A DNA stretch of 64,000 nucleotides from Lumbricus terrestris (Eukaryota > Annelida > Clitellata > Crassiclitellata > Lumbricidae), in the NCBI GenBank assembly GCA_949752735.1, contig OX457036.1, positions 88,167,987 through 88,231,986 of the forward strand, given 5' to 3'. The translations under genes and the position numbers were made by a program. The notes under the pieces are model-generated. The model ran no database searches and had not been told where the DNA came from. It saw only the letters and a list, made by a program, of their open reading frames with translations. Shown here piece by piece: positions 42,473 to 53,329 of the stretch (position 1 is its first letter; each line of letters starts with the position of its first letter).

Positions 42473-45298
42473 TAGACATAGGCAAAGACATAGACATAGA
42501 CATATTTGTATTGATCCCAACAATTCAATAAACATAAAGTATAGACTAGGGTGACCATTTCCTTGCCATCAAAAACCGGGACACGTTTTTGGAAAACTAT
42601 TACAACTATAATTCCTTAACTCTAGGAGTCAAGAAACAGGACCGTAGGTCTACGAGTAACTTGCCCAATAGGATTTTCTAAAGGACTAAACAAAATCAGA
42701 AGGGCGCAATCAAGAGGGTGAAAATGTATCACGCGAGTGTTCGACGAGGCAGAACTGAAGAGAATTCTATTACTAATGCCTTCCAATGCGCTGAAGCATC
42801 ACACGAGAACAGGTGCAAGCTTAGTAGGCTACTGGCATGTTTTAATGAGTCGATCGCTAACGACACAAAATAGGTCTGCACCAGAAATGCTAAATTAGCT
42901 TAGGAGTCAGGTTTATGTTCCCGATTTCTCGATTTCTTATTTAGGCCTATAGGCAGTCTTTAAAATGAAGAGTTGACTGTTGAGTAGGCCAGCCCTCAGG
43001 ACCGTAGCAACAATGAACGTGGTCCCCTGCGAACATATGTCCAGGGCGGCGGGGCCGGGGGCCCTCGCATTGCAGAAACTGGTATCCTATATACGCGGTA
43101 TACGTAATTCTGTAGCGTGCTTATTTTAAGTAATTGCGTTTAATAATTACTAGAGAAAGCTCTAAATGTGATATTATTATACTGTATGAACTTTTCTAGA
43201 ATCGATCGGCATCAAAGTGCCTTGATCCAGTAGGCCTAATGCGCATATATGAAGTCCCGTTGCATTTTCAGCGTTCAAAATTTGGCTCGTAGGGCCCATA
43301 CAATGCAGAAAATTGGATTGCGGTAGTCCTATTTATATATATACAATAAAATTATAATTGGCATTCATATTATGTATAGCCTAAATAGGCCGATTGTGTA
43401 CATGCATTCGATATACTTACTGCTACTGAAGTATTTCTAACAGTGCTTTCCAACATGGATTGTTCAACTCACTTCAACAGCGTCAATAAATGTCACTTAC
43501 CTATAGCTACCCCTTAGATTTTTACCACTTTCGGGGCCCCCGTTTCTTGAGGTGGCCCCCTCCGGTCGGAGGGTAGGGGCGATCGCTACGCCTCTGCCAG
43601 CCCTTTTTAGGCTGGAAACTTTTAGAGTTGCAAGGACTGGATATCCAGTCCTTGGAGTCAAATCGTTAGATTTACTGTATCGGCAGGCTGGGATTTTTTA
43701 TAACTGCATCAGAGGGCCGCAGCAGTTGAAGCAGTAGCCCAGGTCTATTTATGTGTATTTGATCCATAGAAATCGACGTCTTCACTTTCATTAGGCTTCT
43801 TTTTGGCTACAATACTATATGCCTAATTTGTCATTCTGTCATCTACAAAGAACTGACGTTCCCAACATACAAGTTCACAATGTATTTTCCTTCATGTCAA
43901 AAACCGGGACGATTTCGCCATTTTGTCTAAGTTGTCGGGACACCGGGACGCACCACAAAAAACCGGGACATGTCCAGGAAAACCGGAACGTATGGTCACC
44001 CTAGTATAGACATAATTCGCAATAAGAAAATACTCAAAGTGAATAGGTATTAGAAGAGTGAGGGAGCAAATAGGCACACCAAAAGGGACAAGTCGCGCTA
44101 AGCAGGGGCCTAATTAACAAAGTGAAGTGAGAAAGCGAAAGCTGAAGGGAGTATTGGAATGCAGAGATATTACTTAACTAGGGAAAGAAAAAAATTATTA
44201 TAAAACACAAAACTAATGTAGTTAACACTACATGAAAAACTCAGAGAAAGAACAAAATAAAAGCAAAAGCAATCAAACAATCAAATAAATCAGCATTAGC
44301 ATGGGTAACCCCTCATGCTATTAACAGAAAACATTACATAATGTATACACACGTAACAGGTGTTTAAAGTGAGTTAAGTTAGTAGCCTTACGAATGTGAA
44401 TCGGAATTTTATTCCATATGACAGGGCCTTGGAATTTAATGGAAAATTTCCGAACATTTGTTTTTGCAAAAATAATACTGAAGTCTCTATTACCTCTAGT
44501 GAGTCCAGGATGCAATGCAGGAGAGAAGTAGGATGCAAAGGAAGAAGGGAGGAGGTTATTGATGTATTGATACATAAATTGAGATGTCTGTTCAAATCAA
44601 ATCTGCTTAATATTTAGGAGTTTATGCTCAGCAAATAGGGGACCAGTATGACAGTTAACAGTGGATTTAGTGATAACTCGTATGGCTTTTTTGCAAGGTC
44701 CTTAAAACATGGAGATGAGTATCATATGTTGAAGTCCAAATTAAATTAGAGTAAGTAAGGTATGGATAGACTAGTAGCCTATAGGGTGAAATATAGATTG
44801 ATAAGCACATGAGAGGGAAGCAAGTAAGAGACTCTCTTAATAATGCTTATGCTTTTTGAATTTTGTTTTACTTATTTCGTCTATATGGACTTTCCATTTT
44901 AGGTGCTGATCAATATGAACGCCAAGGAATTTTGTCGTGTAAACTTGAGGAATAACTTTGTTGTCAATAAGCAGCTCATTATTTGTTATAGGTATTGGTT
45001 TTTTATTTGAGCGAAATATGATATAATTAGTTTTAGATAGGTTTAATGAAAGTTTATTTGCCTTGAACCAATCACTAGTTGATATTAATTCATTATTGAC
45101 TAGCTGAAGAAGCTGATCATAGGAGGCATGCGATAAAAATACATTAGAATAATCTGCAAATAGAATATAGTGTAAGATGGATGATGAATTTGGTAGGTCA
45201 TTTATATAGATTAAAAACAGGAGAGGACCAAGGATAGAGCCTTGAGGTACTCCAAATTCTATAGTTTGAAAGTTAGACAATTTTCCATTACAAAGCAC
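42473..45298 (-). pseudogene. 5'-truncated non-LTR retrotransposon interrupted by an hAT
   Basis: Minus-strand RT: GVPQGSILGPLLFLIYINDL (motif B), ILFADYSNVFLS where the catalytic FADD is mutated to FADY, LSLNLSKTNYIIF, LGVHIDQHLKWK (44837-45298). After a break the C-terminal part gives NNLLPSSFASYFSP and GPVIWNKIPIHIRK (44321-44575). The 3' end at 42473-42538 has AACAATTCAATAAACATAAA on the plus strand and a (GACATA)n tail, as expected of a LINE terminus. The hAT at 42547-44003 splits the 3' UTR. Inactive. Confidence 0.8.
42547..44003. mobile_element. hAT-type element TAGGGTGACCATTT
   Basis: Ends TAGGGTGACCAT and ATGGTCACCCTA, flanked by perfect GTATAGAC (42539-42546 and 44004-44011). AAAACCGGGACA motifs mark both subterminal regions. 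No coding signal. Confidence 0.92.
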
Positions 45299-45604
45299 CT
45301 GCTGTTAAATCCAGAAAGGCTGCTTTTTGATTACAATAGGCCGGTATTTGAAAATTAAATTCTCAGTATCAAGAACTGACTAAATTCATAAATGTAGGCC
45401 TATGCATTATCGTTCATTCGTAGCCTATCCAGCCTTTTGTTATTTATATTTGTTTTTATTGAATTTTTTTGTCAAAAAGCATGAAGATAGTTTTGGGGCC
45501 TGTGACTGCTCAGCCCAGGGGCCCGGAATTTCTGTCGGCGGACCTGGATAGTAGCCTACAGCACACATGAGGTCCCATGACTTATCCTGGGATGTATGTA
45601 TATT

Positions 45605-46010
45605 CGATTAACGACAAAAACAGGTTGGCAAACCGCAGCCTGGTACATAAAGACAGACAAAAATTGCATTGAAATAAAAATATTAAAGGGAGTAATCATT
45701 TATTGGAATTAAATTGAATCGATAACTAGTTAGACTAGGCTTTAATAGTATGTTTGAAAGGGACTCTAGAAACAAAAGTTTCGGTCATCTTTGCTCGGAA
45801 GTTCAAAATTGTGCAGACAATTTCGGTCATCACCTGGACGACGGTTGTTCTTTGGCGGGAAAAGAGTACGAAGGACGTGGAAGTTGTTCCTAGTAACAGC
45901 AGGCAGCAAACGGTCCTCAGCCAAACCGACTCGCATTGCAACTGTTGCGGCACCTGATGGGAGTAGCCCATACGCTGCGCTCTTATGAGCAATCTCTCGA
46001 GTCTATGTCG
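45605..46010 (-). pseudogene. LINE 3' end (jockey/CR1-like)
   Basis: The minus strand reads RVGLAEDRLLPAVTRNNFHV, then LFPPKNNRRPGDDRNC and FELPSKDDRNF with one frameshift, followed by an AT-rich 3' UTR. Same C-terminal type as at 26560-26995. Inserted between the first two pieces of the repetitive gene relic. Confidence 0.68.
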
Positions 46011-46259
46011 ATCAGCGGCTGGTCACCGACTTGACAGTCAAAGTAAAGCTTGTATGCTGTTTTGAGCCTTTGTGTAAGATTCTTTCGCTGGTCGTGTGTA
46101 TTGAATTGGCCGCAAACATAACAGACATTGTCAAGGTCATTAACACAACTTCTTCTGGTCATAATAGTTGGCGAGGGTTAGTAGTCCTTTTTGCAGAAAA
46201 ATTCAAAAAAGGTTGATTTCAATTATGCAACGAGTTGAGTCGACCTACAGCGTCGTGTT

Positions 46260-46687
46260 CAGTGGCGTAGCCAGTTATTTTTTCATGGGGGGGCAGTGGG
46301 GTGGCAGCTTAAAATGATGGGGTGGCTACCGTTGGCAATTAAAGCGTGCATCGGCATCGGTATATTGCCATAGACTATGTGTTTTTAGATTTTGGATGTA
46401 TTACAGTATTGGACATAATACGCATGCAAGCCTCACTAGCTTGTCTGTCCCACAGTGCACTATAGTGGTCTGTCCCACTTTCCCATCACCCACCCTATAA
46501 GAAATTGAACAGGAAGTTGTATAAAAAATAAAATAAGTCAGAAATTATATAACATTCTTTAATTCTTTATCACTCGTAAAAGTAAAAAGTAAAACAAACG
46601 CAGGGATTGGGGGGGGGGCAGCTGGGGGGCAGCCCTCTCATTTGGGGGGGCGGCTGCCCCCCTTGCCCCCCCATAGTTACGCCACTG
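46260..46687. mobile_element. hAT MITE CAGTGGCGTAGCCAG, copy 2
   Basis: Flanked by perfect GTCGTGTT (46252-46259 and 46688-46695). Differs from 23819-24243 at only a few bases plus poly-G length, implying recent mobility of the family. Confidence 0.93.
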
Positions 46688-46960
46688 GTCGTGTTAATAA
46701 GCAAAAACTTAAAACAAAATGACTCACTACAGCATAATTCAATTAATTAAATTACAAAAACATAACCTCATAACTAAAAAGCTAGGCGTGATGAACAAAG
46801 ACGGATTTCTGATTTGGAATCAGCCCACCAAATTTAGTAAGGCACAGTTCAAGGAATCCCAGTAGCAAAATGTTTGTTGACCAGTGAGCTATAATTCGTA
46901 TAATATCTGTTGATGCATATGGATATCGAGGAACGAACGTAAAGAAATAAATGGAAGTAA
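46688..46960. other. No gene seen
   Basis: AT-rich sequence just outside the segmental duplication boundary. Confidence 0.35.
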
Positions 46961-47175
46961 ATTTAATTAAATCAAAACTCACTACAGAAATTGTTTGCCC
47001 AGATATTTTAGCATGCGACTGTTACACAGTAGCCCGCAGAGTATACATCTAAGTCCATGGTGTAGGAGAAAAACAAGTGTCTTGCAAGTCATAGGTGAGT
47101 CAATTATAGCGCGCGGTCAAAAGCAATGGTAAGCTACAGTATCAACGGAGACGGACAAAATGTACCTAGACTTTA

Positions 47176-47472
47176 ATGTCCAAGAAATTTTTTCAAATAA
47201 AATTAGATCACTCTCGCCGATCGCTGAAGGCAGAGAATCACTCCCAAACAAACTATGTCAATGAGCAGCTTACAAGGCAGTCCTCTGAAGTATTCTTTCA
47301 AGCTCGTGGTCTACATCGCGATGGAAAGGTTACAGGAACTTGGACAGCCAACGGACGAGTCTACATCAGACGCTCAACCTCTGAGAAACCATTCCTGGAC
47401 AGCAGTGGCATCGACCTGACTGAACTTATAAAGCCCAAGAACCATGATGCATCGGCACAGGTGCCAAGTTGA
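47176..47472 (+). pseudogene. LINE ORF1-like C-terminal fragment (copy A)
   Basis: A 98-residue frame with QTNYVNEQLTRQSSEVFFQA and GKVTGTWTANGRVYIRR. This resembles the C-terminal domain in ORF1 proteins of CR1/I-type LINEs (the FP-protein-like domain; from memory). No RT follows. Identical in protein to 59208-59504. Isolated in the duplicated unit, so a relic unless captured. Confidence 0.55.
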
Positions 47473-48059
47473 CCCGAAGAGTGTGAGTGAACAAACGGAT
47501 GTGAAAGAAACCCGAGCGCGAGAAAAAATTTGAGCGTTTTTTTATATGAGGGCTATTGAAATTACCTCTGTTCATAGGCGGACACTTATTCATGGTTTTA
47601 GGGGACGAACTCGCCGTCAAAGGACGATAGCCGAGCGTGGAAGGGCCGAAGGGGTTTGGGGCGGGGATGTGCTCCTAACCATTATCGAAGTTATTTTCTT
47701 GCCACTCTGCGATGGTAGCATCTTAGGCTGTCATTTTAACGAAAGCTTCGTGGTTTAATTAAGACTTGAGAAGCATCTATGACGTTGTTAAAAATATTCT
47801 ACACTACATGAAACACTGATATTTTTAACTGTTATCTCGTGAAAATTTCCCATTATTTCATTGTTCAAAGATATGATTTAAGACTTCAATAACTGTTCTT
47901 CCCAATTGCTTAAAAATATTGATCACTCTCTGGGTCAACATGTACTTCCCTTGAAATACACACAGGAGAAAAAGCACAATTTTCGTTAGCATGGGCATCT
48001 TGGAGCCTTCTCCCCTAATTAGGTCAACACTCAACAGACTCAGATTTCCACAAGAAATC

Positions 48060-49150
48060 AAAAAATTCAACATTAAACACTATTTACTGAGCCAATATTA
48101 ACATCGTGGAAGATAGTTTTTCAAATAGATTTCATGAAGCTACTTCATTTTCCAGTCAGCCGTGCTGCCAGGGGCTTCTATCTTTATACATGGCGGGCGC
48201 AGCTTGCGCCCAGCGAAAAATACAGGGGGAATCAGAAGACAGCCAAAATTCACGTCGGTTGCGGGGGAAGGTCGGACATGGAGGGCAGCGTTCACTCTAT
48301 GCATCACTAGGAGGAAGATCCCCCCAGAAAATACTTCCCTTCCATATAAATTTGAACAAAATGGTAGGCCTAATAGTTTGTAGCAAAATGTATACACTTT
48401 ATACCCTTTGAGGTTTTAGTTAGGTTACTCTCTGCATTTTTGAATTACACGAACTGCTATAACAGCTATAATATACCATAGTAAAAATTTCCTATTACAT
48501 GATTATAGTTATGTTTTTACTATTTTAATAAATGATACAATCATGTTAAAATTGAACAAAATAATATTAATACAAATACTATTTTGCACAACTAAAATTG
48601 TTTCTCTCCAATGTTATCTTTCAAATTTCAGTGAGTCAAATTTGGTCCTTGAACACTTAGTAGTAAAGCAACATCATTATACGTGGGCTTACAATGTAGG
48701 ACCTACATTGTATTTTATTGTATTGCATTGTGCTCTAAAGATTTATGTAACGTCTCTCGAGCGCACACTGATCAAGGATACAAAACATATGGCAGCCCAA
48801 TTTTGGCAGCAATTCCTCCACTGAAATAGTAGAGTAGGCCTAATTTTGCTAAGAGGACAGCTTAAAATACTGAAATTGCAATGCGGAAATCGCAAAAATT
48901 TCTTATGGGGAGGGACATAATTATTCCCTCCCCATACCAGGTCCCTTCTCGGCGTGTTTCGGCGATCGTCTGCTGGATGGTCGTTTGTCCTCCTCCAAAT
49001 AGACCTTCATTCCCACACTAGAAGAGGGCATGCGCTAGATTACACTATATTGCATACATACAGGAAGGCCGGTTCAGAAAAGGGGAGAGAAGATGGATTG
49101 CGCCGGCTGCTTAGGGGGGGATAGAAGCCCTGCGTGCTACATAAACAAAT
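48060..49150. other. Copy A-specific block without a supported gene
   Basis: Frames at 48106-48411 and 48543-48824 have no recognised domains. A GGGGAGGGACATAATTATTC inverted motif (48900-48945) resembles repeat subterminal sequence. Confidence 0.35.
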
Positions 49151-49153
49151 CAC

Positions 49154-49671
49154 GGTAAAACTTCATTTTAGGTGCGTAAATTATTTCTCACGATTTCAAA
49201 CCGGATAGTTGTCTGAAATTATCGTTAACACTGTAAGAAACATGTCCTCATGACGGAATCGGTTGCGGAAGACAAATTCATGGATATAAAACCATCATCC
49301 AGCTTCGATTTCTTAAGCGTTTTATCATTCATCCAACTTCTATTTAAGATCTATCAAACATTAATCCAGCTTCTATTTAAGATATAAAATACATTGAACC
49401 CTCCCGCCCCCATTTCTGAAGCTTTTTTGAATCCAGCTCCCATTTAATATTTTATTCAATCCAGCTCCAATTTAAGGCAATACATTTTACTCCATCCAGC
49501 TCCAATTTAAGCAAGACGTTTTCGTCGATCCAGCTTCTATTTCATGTGTAACAATATTTATTACGGTTTCCGTTACTCCCGCGGTAATTATTTTCAACGA
49601 TCTAGTTCCGATTTTATCAAGAAAGCGTATACATGGAGAAATAATTTACGCACCTAAAATGAAGTTTTACC
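49154..49671. mobile_element. 518-bp TIR element GGTAAAACTTCATTTTAGG
   Basis: Inverted ends over about 36 bp (GGTAAAACTTCATTTTAGGT and on), flanked by perfect CAAATCAC (49146-49153 and 49672-49679). Interior carries about seven spaced copies of ATCCAGCTTCTATTTAAG or variants (49297-49545); inverted copies recur at 52366-52450. Superfamily undetermined. Confidence 0.85.
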
Positions 49672-49714
49672 CAAATCACAATCTTCGTTACCATCGGCAT
49701 CTTGCAGTACTCCC

Positions 49715-49917
49715 TAAGGCCGTAGCTAGGGAGGTGTTTTGGGTGTTTGAACACCCCCGAAATGGAAAATGTGAAAAATAATATAATGCATTTACTAGCA
49801 CATGATGTAAAAACCATGAAATAAAATCGTGAAAACACCCCCGAAATGAAAAATGTGAAAAATATAATGAATTGGTGACAAAACACCCCCCGAAATCAGA
49901 TCCTGGCTACGGCCTTG
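49715..49917. mobile_element. CAAGGCCGTAGC-family MITE copy
   Basis: TAAGGCCGTAGCTAGGGAGG to GGCTACGGCCTTG. Inserted in a CATCTTG...CTCTCCCCTAATTAGG module seen uninterrupted near 48000 and 61510. Confidence 0.75.
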
Positions 49918-50437
49918 GAACTCTCCCCTAATTAGGTCAACACTCAACAGACTCAAATTTTGCACAAGAAATCAAAATATTCTGCTATATTAACCATTAT
50001 TTCGTGAGTCAATATCAACATTGTGGAAGATAGTTTTTCAAATAGTTTGCACAGACAATTTAGTCAAGGCTGATTTGTTAATTAACGCAGACACCAGGGC
50101 CGGATTAACAAATGTGGGGGCCCTGTTCGGTAAAACTGTGGGGGCCCAAACCTTACAGAAGCATGACAAAATGACTCACAAAACGTGTTATATTCAACGA
50201 ATCAACATTCGTCTATTATTAATTCATTACTTATATTATTCTTAACACTAATTATCAACAGGTCTTTGAAAAAGTGTTAAACAACCGATATATCTTTTAC
50301 GGTTTAAGAATATTAAAGCGATTCATGGTCAGTCATTCTCCAGACCAGTCAGGACACAGCACTCGTACAAGCAAAACAGTGCAGAAGCGATTTTATGCTC
50401 AAAATAAATTCTTGGCTATGAAAATTTCTGTTAGACC

Positions 50438-50620
50438 TGCGGCAGAATAACGGCCAGGGCAAATGGTTCTTGCCAGGGCATTTGGCCTGATTTGCCCTGC
50501 GGCAGAATAACGGCCAGGGCAAATGGTTCTTGTCAGGGCATTTGGCCTGATTTGCCCTGCGACAGAATAACGGCCAGGGCAAATGGTTCTTGCCAGGGCA
50601 TTTGGCCTGATTTGCCCTGC
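50438..50620. repeat. Three 60-bp tandem repeats within the hAT
   Basis: Unit begins GCGGCAGAATAACGGCCAGG and contains GGTTCTTGCCAGGGCATTTG. Exact period of 60; also at 60313-60497. Confidence 0.95.
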
Positions 50621-50719
50621 TGTGCATGGCCCCACTGCCCCCACACTGCTTACAAACTAAAATATATTTTCACGGTTATGCCAGTAGTAGACCCTGGCTC
50701 AAGCTCCATCCTGCCTTTG

Positions 50720-50998
50720 TGAGCTTTCACCCCGGTGTATGTCTCTCTGGACAGCCGTTAACTGCGCTCATCTGCTCGTGGAGAATTCCTTGTTCTTTTT
50801 ATCGAGTATTGTGACCATGCAACGACGAGCATTCTCGGTAGTGGGCACAGTTATCTGGAATAGCCTCCCCGTGGCTCTCTCGCTTCCCGTGAGTCTGCTG
50901 GCTCTTTCTTCCGTCGTCTCAACTTTTCTTTTTGACAACGCCTGCGTTGGGAGCGCCTCCGAGTAAAAATCTGAATGGGCTCTATATAAATTTATGAG
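50720..50998 (+). pseudogene. Captured L2-type LINE 3' tail
   Basis: Frame RRAFSVVGTVIWNSLPVAL followed by GGGAGCGCCTCCGAG...GGGCTCTATATAAAT, which matches the C-terminus and tail of the intact LINE at 57840-58030 (RAFSVVGPVVWNGLP). Carried as cargo in both hAT copies (also 60595-60873). Confidence 0.8.
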
Positions 50999-51923
50999 AT
51001 TGATTGAATTCGTAAAAATAGAGTGCGCATACTGCCTGTAGGACTACTCAACGTTATTATCACGCTATCTCATAATGCGTAGCATATCACTTGAGTTCCG
51101 ATCAGGAGATGTATTAAGTGTTTAAATAAGCAAAAAACGTATAACTCTTACTAGCATTTCTGACTGATTTCAAGATCAACCTGCCTGGCAATGAAAATTG
51201 CAATAAGGGCCCCCACAATTTTTAAATGAGCAAAAAACCTATAACTCTTACTAGCATTTCTGACTGATTTTAAGATCAATCTGCCTCGCAATGAAAACTG
51301 CAATAAGGGCCCCCACATGTGCAAAAGTTGCATAATGCTAAAGTCACTAGGTTTTGAATAATTTGAAACATTTTTCATATATTTTAAACTCAGTTTACTA
51401 TTATAATTAGCAATGATGAAAAATTCCTATTGCATTTGTGGGGGCCCCCTAAAGTGTGGGGGCCCCTGTTCGGCCGAACATGTCGAACATGCCTTAATCC
51501 GGCCCTGGCAGACACACATCAAATCCAGCTTTTGTGATGCTGGAAGGCGATTCTCGCGCACTGAGGATCATTATATAACCTAGCATGTGCAATAAAAAGA
51601 AACAGTCTTCGTCAGTAATTAAAAAAAATGACTGAAGCGGATCGAATGAGTAGGATTTAGAGGTTTTCCTCGTATTCCTATGGAGTTCAGACTATCGGAC
51701 AGGCAGGGCGAGAATTGCCGTGGGGTTGGGGGTTTCAACCCCCAGTCTTTCTTAGAGTCCCATAGTAAACCCTGTTTTTCACACCCCGATTCCGAGTGGA
51801 TGATGGTCGATCCCCCGAGTTATTTTTCCACAATTCCTACACAGAGGACAGGGTAAAACTTGAGAATAGTAAGGTAGACTAACCGAGATAAAAGAAAATA
51901 TGTAAAAGTCGCGATGATTTTTA

Positions 51924-52765
51924 TTCAATTCAATTCATTTATTGCAACCATCAGCCATAGACAATAATTATACATAGTATTACATGCTTCACATAATCGG
52001 ATGGCAACAAGGAATGCCCTAAGGGATGAATATCCCGCTAACAGGGACACCTAGTTACATTATGCAATTTTAACAGATGGCTAGACGGTTGACATCATGA
52101 ATTGAACAACTGGCCAAAAAAGTCATGAGATGACAATTAATGTAGTAAACTTAACTAAAGAACGCAAACAAAACAAAAATTTTTTTTAAAAATTTAAAAA
52201 AATATACAAATAAAAAATAATCAGTGCCTACAAGGTTAAAAATCTTTGCAGTCATTAATCAAGTAGTTTCGCATTAGTGTTTTTGCCCTTTGTAAACTGG
52301 AAGCTTGTTGAACATGATTAGGAAATGAGTTCCATATACCTATATATTTATATCTTAAATAGAAGCTGGATGGATGATAAACGCTTGAGAAATCGAAGCA
52401 AGATGAAGGTTTTGTAAACCTTAAATAGAAGATGGATTGACGAAAAGGCTTAAATCCGACTTCTATTAATAGTTCTATTTATCAACGCGACCATTTCCGG
52501 AAGCCATCTGAAACTTCACAAGCATAATTTTCATCAATTCGGCTTCGTTAAAACGATGCTATTTCGTTGTTTTTTTAACCAAAATTGTGTGTTCTTCCGC
52601 GACTTTGTCGGTCCCCGGCAAAATAGCCCCGGGCTGTTCTGACGGGGCTATTTTGACAAGGTGTCGCTGGGCGATTTTGACGGGGCTGTTTTGTCATTGG
52701 GCGATTTGACGGGGCTCTTTTGACGGGGCTATTTTGACCGGGCGATTATGACGGGGTGCCACCTG
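51924..52765 (-). mobile_element. LINE-containing insertion present only in copy A
   Basis: Copy B reads straight through (GATTTTTATAGATTATGCAA at about 62094). The left edge is a (TTCAA)n LINE tail in minus orientation. The minus strand then encodes YIGIWNSFPNHVQQASSLQR, a LINE RT C-terminus, near 52330-52270. The 52366-52765 part holds CTTAAATAGAAGCTGGATGG units and GACGGGGCTATTTTGAC repeats. Confidence 0.75.
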
Positions 52766-53329
52766 ATAGATAAGCAATGCCAACAGAGAAATAATATCAT
52801 AAAAATCACAGATTGTTGCTGATTTCTGGTGGTGCCCATGCATACTGCATAGGCGGGCCCCGCATGGTCAATTCCTGGTGGTTCTGACCACTCACGGGCC
52901 TCGCACAATCGGCGCCCATGTGCCAGATGTTGAAATCCACCAAAAAGAGGCCTGCCCGAGGACAACTTGACGGATGGTGCAGGGAACCCTTGATGTCTGC
53001 AGCAAAGGATTGCAGCGTGTGAAACTATATTGTTTGTAGTTAGTCAATCTATTATGACAAAGTGTAAGCAATGTAGGCTATGCCAAACTTGGAGAACATT
53101 GAATTGACTAAGATACTTTGGTGGGGATCACATGGGATGGCCCATGTGTATACGCACGGCGCTCGAAGACAGAAACTTCATTTTCCTTCCTCTCATCGCC
53201 TCCTCTTCAACGCCAATCCTGCTTTTTGCGTTGAACTGCTAATAAATTATAGCCGGTGAGTGAGTTACATTTAAGAAAAGCAAATCTTGACTAGGAAAAC
53301 CTTTCAAATTATATTTCCCGAACCATCTC
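52766..53329. other. Duplicated sequence without a recognised gene
   Basis: Shared with 62115-62640. A minus-strand frame (52729-52965) is conserved in both copies (SGRPLFGGFQHLAHGRRL) but I recognise no family. Confidence 0.4.

Larger units (their letters stand above)
41224..45546. mobile_element. hAT-type element CAGGCCCGCCGAGAG containing a LINE and another hAT
   Basis: Ends CAGGCCCGCCGA and the inverse TCGGCGGACCTG with GGGGCCCGG subterminal blocks. Flanks GATAGTAC (41216-41223) and GATAGTAG (45547-45554) agree at seven of eight. Contains a LINE (about 42473-45298, minus) and, inside that, the hAT at 42547-44003. A CGGCGCTAGGGGGG block (about 42053-42330) is a further repeat fragment. 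No transposase seen. Confidence 0.82.
35704..46162 (-). pseudogene. Relic of one repetitive gene, split by three large insertions
   Basis: Pieces in order on the minus strand: 46162-46015, starting ATG with MTRRSCVNDLDNVCYVCGQF and ending ...CQVGDQ; 45600-45547 (QDKSWD, then PHVCC after a one-base deletion); 41223-41152 (LTQ, stop in place of a probable Trp, LNGKR, then MPFAV after a shift); 36420-35704 (PMVWREPSNHCSDCHF, FPDCPSAMKPVLHD, EEEPRLLIHGDLNDLMRDLS, IGSRLKQWNLLEKDTKI, DWRLFFDSSKASL). I recognise these blocks as one widely dispersed uncharacterised family in invertebrates and fish, with an N-terminal Cys-rich putative zinc region. Insertions between the pieces: a LINE (45605-46010), an hAT nest (41224-45546) and a foldback (36421-41151). 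Several stops and frameshifts make it dead. Confidence 0.75.
50096..51507. mobile_element. hAT-type element CAGGGCCGGATTAAC, copy A
   Basis: Ends CAGGGCCGGATTAAC and GTTAATCCGGCCCTG-like (CTTAATCCGGCCCTG), perfect GCAGACAC duplications (50088-50095 and 51508-51515). Carries three exact 60-bp tandem units (50438-50620), a captured LINE tail (50720-50998) and two approximately 103-bp units (51140-51305). The unoccupied site is preserved in copy B near 61688-61695. Confidence 0.95.

Noticed and set aside
45735..45992. Minus-strand frame with a hydrophobic signal-anchor-like stretch and a CCAG|GTGATG donor
   Set aside because: A neighbouring frame on the same strand encodes a LINE RT C-terminus (FELPSKDDRNF), which explains the sequence better.
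47546..47758. 70-residue Arg-rich frame conserved in both duplication copies
   Set aside because: Conservation is explained by the recent duplication; the frame diverges at its 3' end where the copies diverge and no domain is visible.
50438..50620. 60-bp repeats as a CRISPR-like array
   Set aside because: Units are directly contiguous with no spacers, lie inside a hAT element and are in a eukaryotic context.
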